Virus record (IMG/VR): IMGVR_UViG_3300034198_027116
Span: 1 to 64,000 of that record
Source of the DNA: a virus
DNA: 64,000 bases
Reading direction: 5' to 3' (one strand)
The notes under the pieces: model-generated
Told to the model about the DNA's origin: nothing
Seen by the model: only the letters and a program-made list of their open reading frames with translations
Databases searched by the model: none
Shown: piece after piece, positions 63,288 to 64,000 of the stretch
Numbering within the stretch: the stretch's first letter is position 1
Layout of the letters: the number at the start of each line of letters is the position of its first letter
Position numbers and translations under genes: made by a program

Positions 63288-64000
63288 TCATCGACGCGCG
63301 TAGATGACTCGGATGTCGGGGTTGACCGTCATCTGGCCCGTCCATACCGTCGCGTAGCCGTGGCGCTCGAGAGCGGCTAGTGCCCGCTCGTAGAGCTCGA
63401 TGGTGTGCGTCTCGATGGCGTACGCCTCGGGTACCGCAAAGAGCTGCGGAGACATCGCTAGGAGGTGCGCCTCGCCGCCCTCGAGGTCGCACTTGATCAC
63501 CTGCGGTCTATGAACCAGCACCATCTTCTCGAGGTCGGCGCTGGTGCTGATCTCCGCGACTATCGGCGTGATGCGGGGATCGTCGTAGCGCTCGAGGTCC
63601 TCGGCCCTCATGTCCACCGCTAGCACGCGACTAGCGCCCTCCGAGAGCCAGTGATCCGCCGTGGCGGGGTAGGGGCGGAGTCGATTGACGCCGAAGTCGC
63701 CAGCGCCGAGGTCGAGCACCACCCGATCGCGCACCTCCACGCCCGCCCAGTGCTCGCTCGGCTCCTCGCCGTAGATCAGGCGCGTCGTCGGCCATAGTTC
63801 CGCAAAGCGCGCTTGGTCGCGAGCGATCTTCGCCGCCTTATCGTGGTTGGAAGCGTCGCTACCGCTTCCGAGGTGGTCGCATCCCACTCCCCGGACGGTG
63901 CAAGCGCGCCCGCCGCGCACGTGGAGACGCCGCATGAGGTCGTCATCGCCGTACCACCACTCGAGCCGCGGATGCACGGCGTAGAGCTCGTCCCGCCAGA
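63288..64000 (-). CDS. Glycosyltransferase-methyltransferase fusion, N-terminus outside window
   Basis: The frame stays open through base 64000 (WRDELYA upstream of a GTG at 63977), so the gene begins to the right. The visible 237 residues open with RLEWWYGDDDLMRRL, the end of a GT2-type glycosyltransferase. From about residue 85 a methyltransferase follows with VVLDLGAGDFGVNRL (SAM-binding motif I), VLAVDMRAED (motif II) and VIKCDLEGGEAHLL, as in FkbM-type enzymes. It probably glycosylates and methylates a virion or host glycan; the substrate is unknown. Confidence 0.72.
   Translation of the reverse strand, partial: WRDELYAVHPRLEWWYGDDDLMRRLHVRGGRACTVRGVGCDHLGSGSDASNHDKAAKIARDQARFAELWPTTRLIYGEEPSEHWAGVEVRDRVVLDLGAGDFGVNRLRPYPATADHWLSEGASRVLAVDMRAEDLERYDDPRITPIVAEISTSADLEKMVLVHRPQVIKCDLEGGEAHLLAMSPQLFAVPEAYAIETHTIELYERALAALERHGYATVWTGQMTVNPDIRVIYARR

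Noticed and set aside
1-64000. CRISPR array
   Set aside because: No regularly spaced repeats of 24-40 bases are present. The Cas4-like gene has no cas1 or cas2 nearby and fits phage recombination.
1-64000. Lysogeny module (integrase, attachment site, CI-type repressor)
   Set aside because: No tyrosine or serine recombinase and no tRNA-embedded repeat were found. The MerR-like and HTH proteins alone do not show lysogeny.

Overview
The window is a piece of a large double-stranded DNA phage genome with a contractile tail (myovirus). The evidence is a tail sheath, tail tube, a tail-assembly chaperone with a programmed frameshift, a 1,279-residue tape measure and a baseplate cassette, alongside a phage-type replication set. 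GC-rich DNA, mostly Shine-Dalgarno starts with some apparently leaderless ones, an Rpf-like wall hydrolase, Ku and an MSMEG_6728-like protein suggest an actinobacterial host; this is inferred, because no host marker is present. Terminase, portal and capsid genes, an integrase and tRNAs are not seen. Both ends of the window cut through genes, so the genome continues on both sides.

Layout. (1) Positions 1-2,075 hold three unrecognised rightward genes in DNA that almost lacks the dinucleotides CA and TG (two occurrences in the first 1,310 bases, one of them a start codon). This is the most unusual signal in the window. (2) Positions 2,225-23,744 are read rightward: about 47 mostly small genes packed with ATGA/GTGA overlaps, divided by strong hairpins and by promoters of a shared extended -10 type. 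Recognisable products are an ATP-dependent DNA ligase, Ku, a SWIM zinc-finger protein, a MoxR-type AAA+ ATPase with a metallopeptidase-VWA partner, two exported wall hydrolases, an MSMEG_6728-like protein and several tiny membrane peptides. (3) Positions 23,847-34,156 are read leftward: HNH endonuclease, nickel/cobalt-type transporter, Cas4-like nuclease, RecA, DNA polymerase III alpha, a putative ssDNA-binding protein and primase. (4) Positions 34,313-37,154 are read rightward: DnaB helicase and a uracil-DNA-glycosylase-like protein. (5) Positions 37,129-38,913 are read leftward (calcineurin-like phosphoesterase with DNA-binding repeats), diverging from a MerR-like gene, a possible small RNA, a DUF4406 protein and RuvC (38,960-40,422). 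(6) Positions 40,364-64,000 are read leftward: the morphogenesis module. In transcription order it holds a glycosyltransferase-methyltransferase, fibre and collar proteins, neck proteins, sheath, tube, chaperone, tape measure, baseplate and a terminal fibre.

How the parts fit. Helicase, primase, polymerase, RecA and the SSB candidate form a largely self-sufficient replisome; Cas4-like nuclease, RuvC and a second resolvase candidate process recombination intermediates; Ku plus ligase could seal double-strand ends. A 27-bp palindrome built on arms like TGAAACATGCCA occurs four times, at the replication promoter, at the collar/neck boundary and after two rightward genes, and is the best candidate for a genome-wide control site. 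At least eight genes, mainly leftward, have a -10 hexamer ending 6-7 bases before the start codon, as expected for leaderless mRNAs, whereas rightward operons use promoters with leaders and ribosome binding sites.
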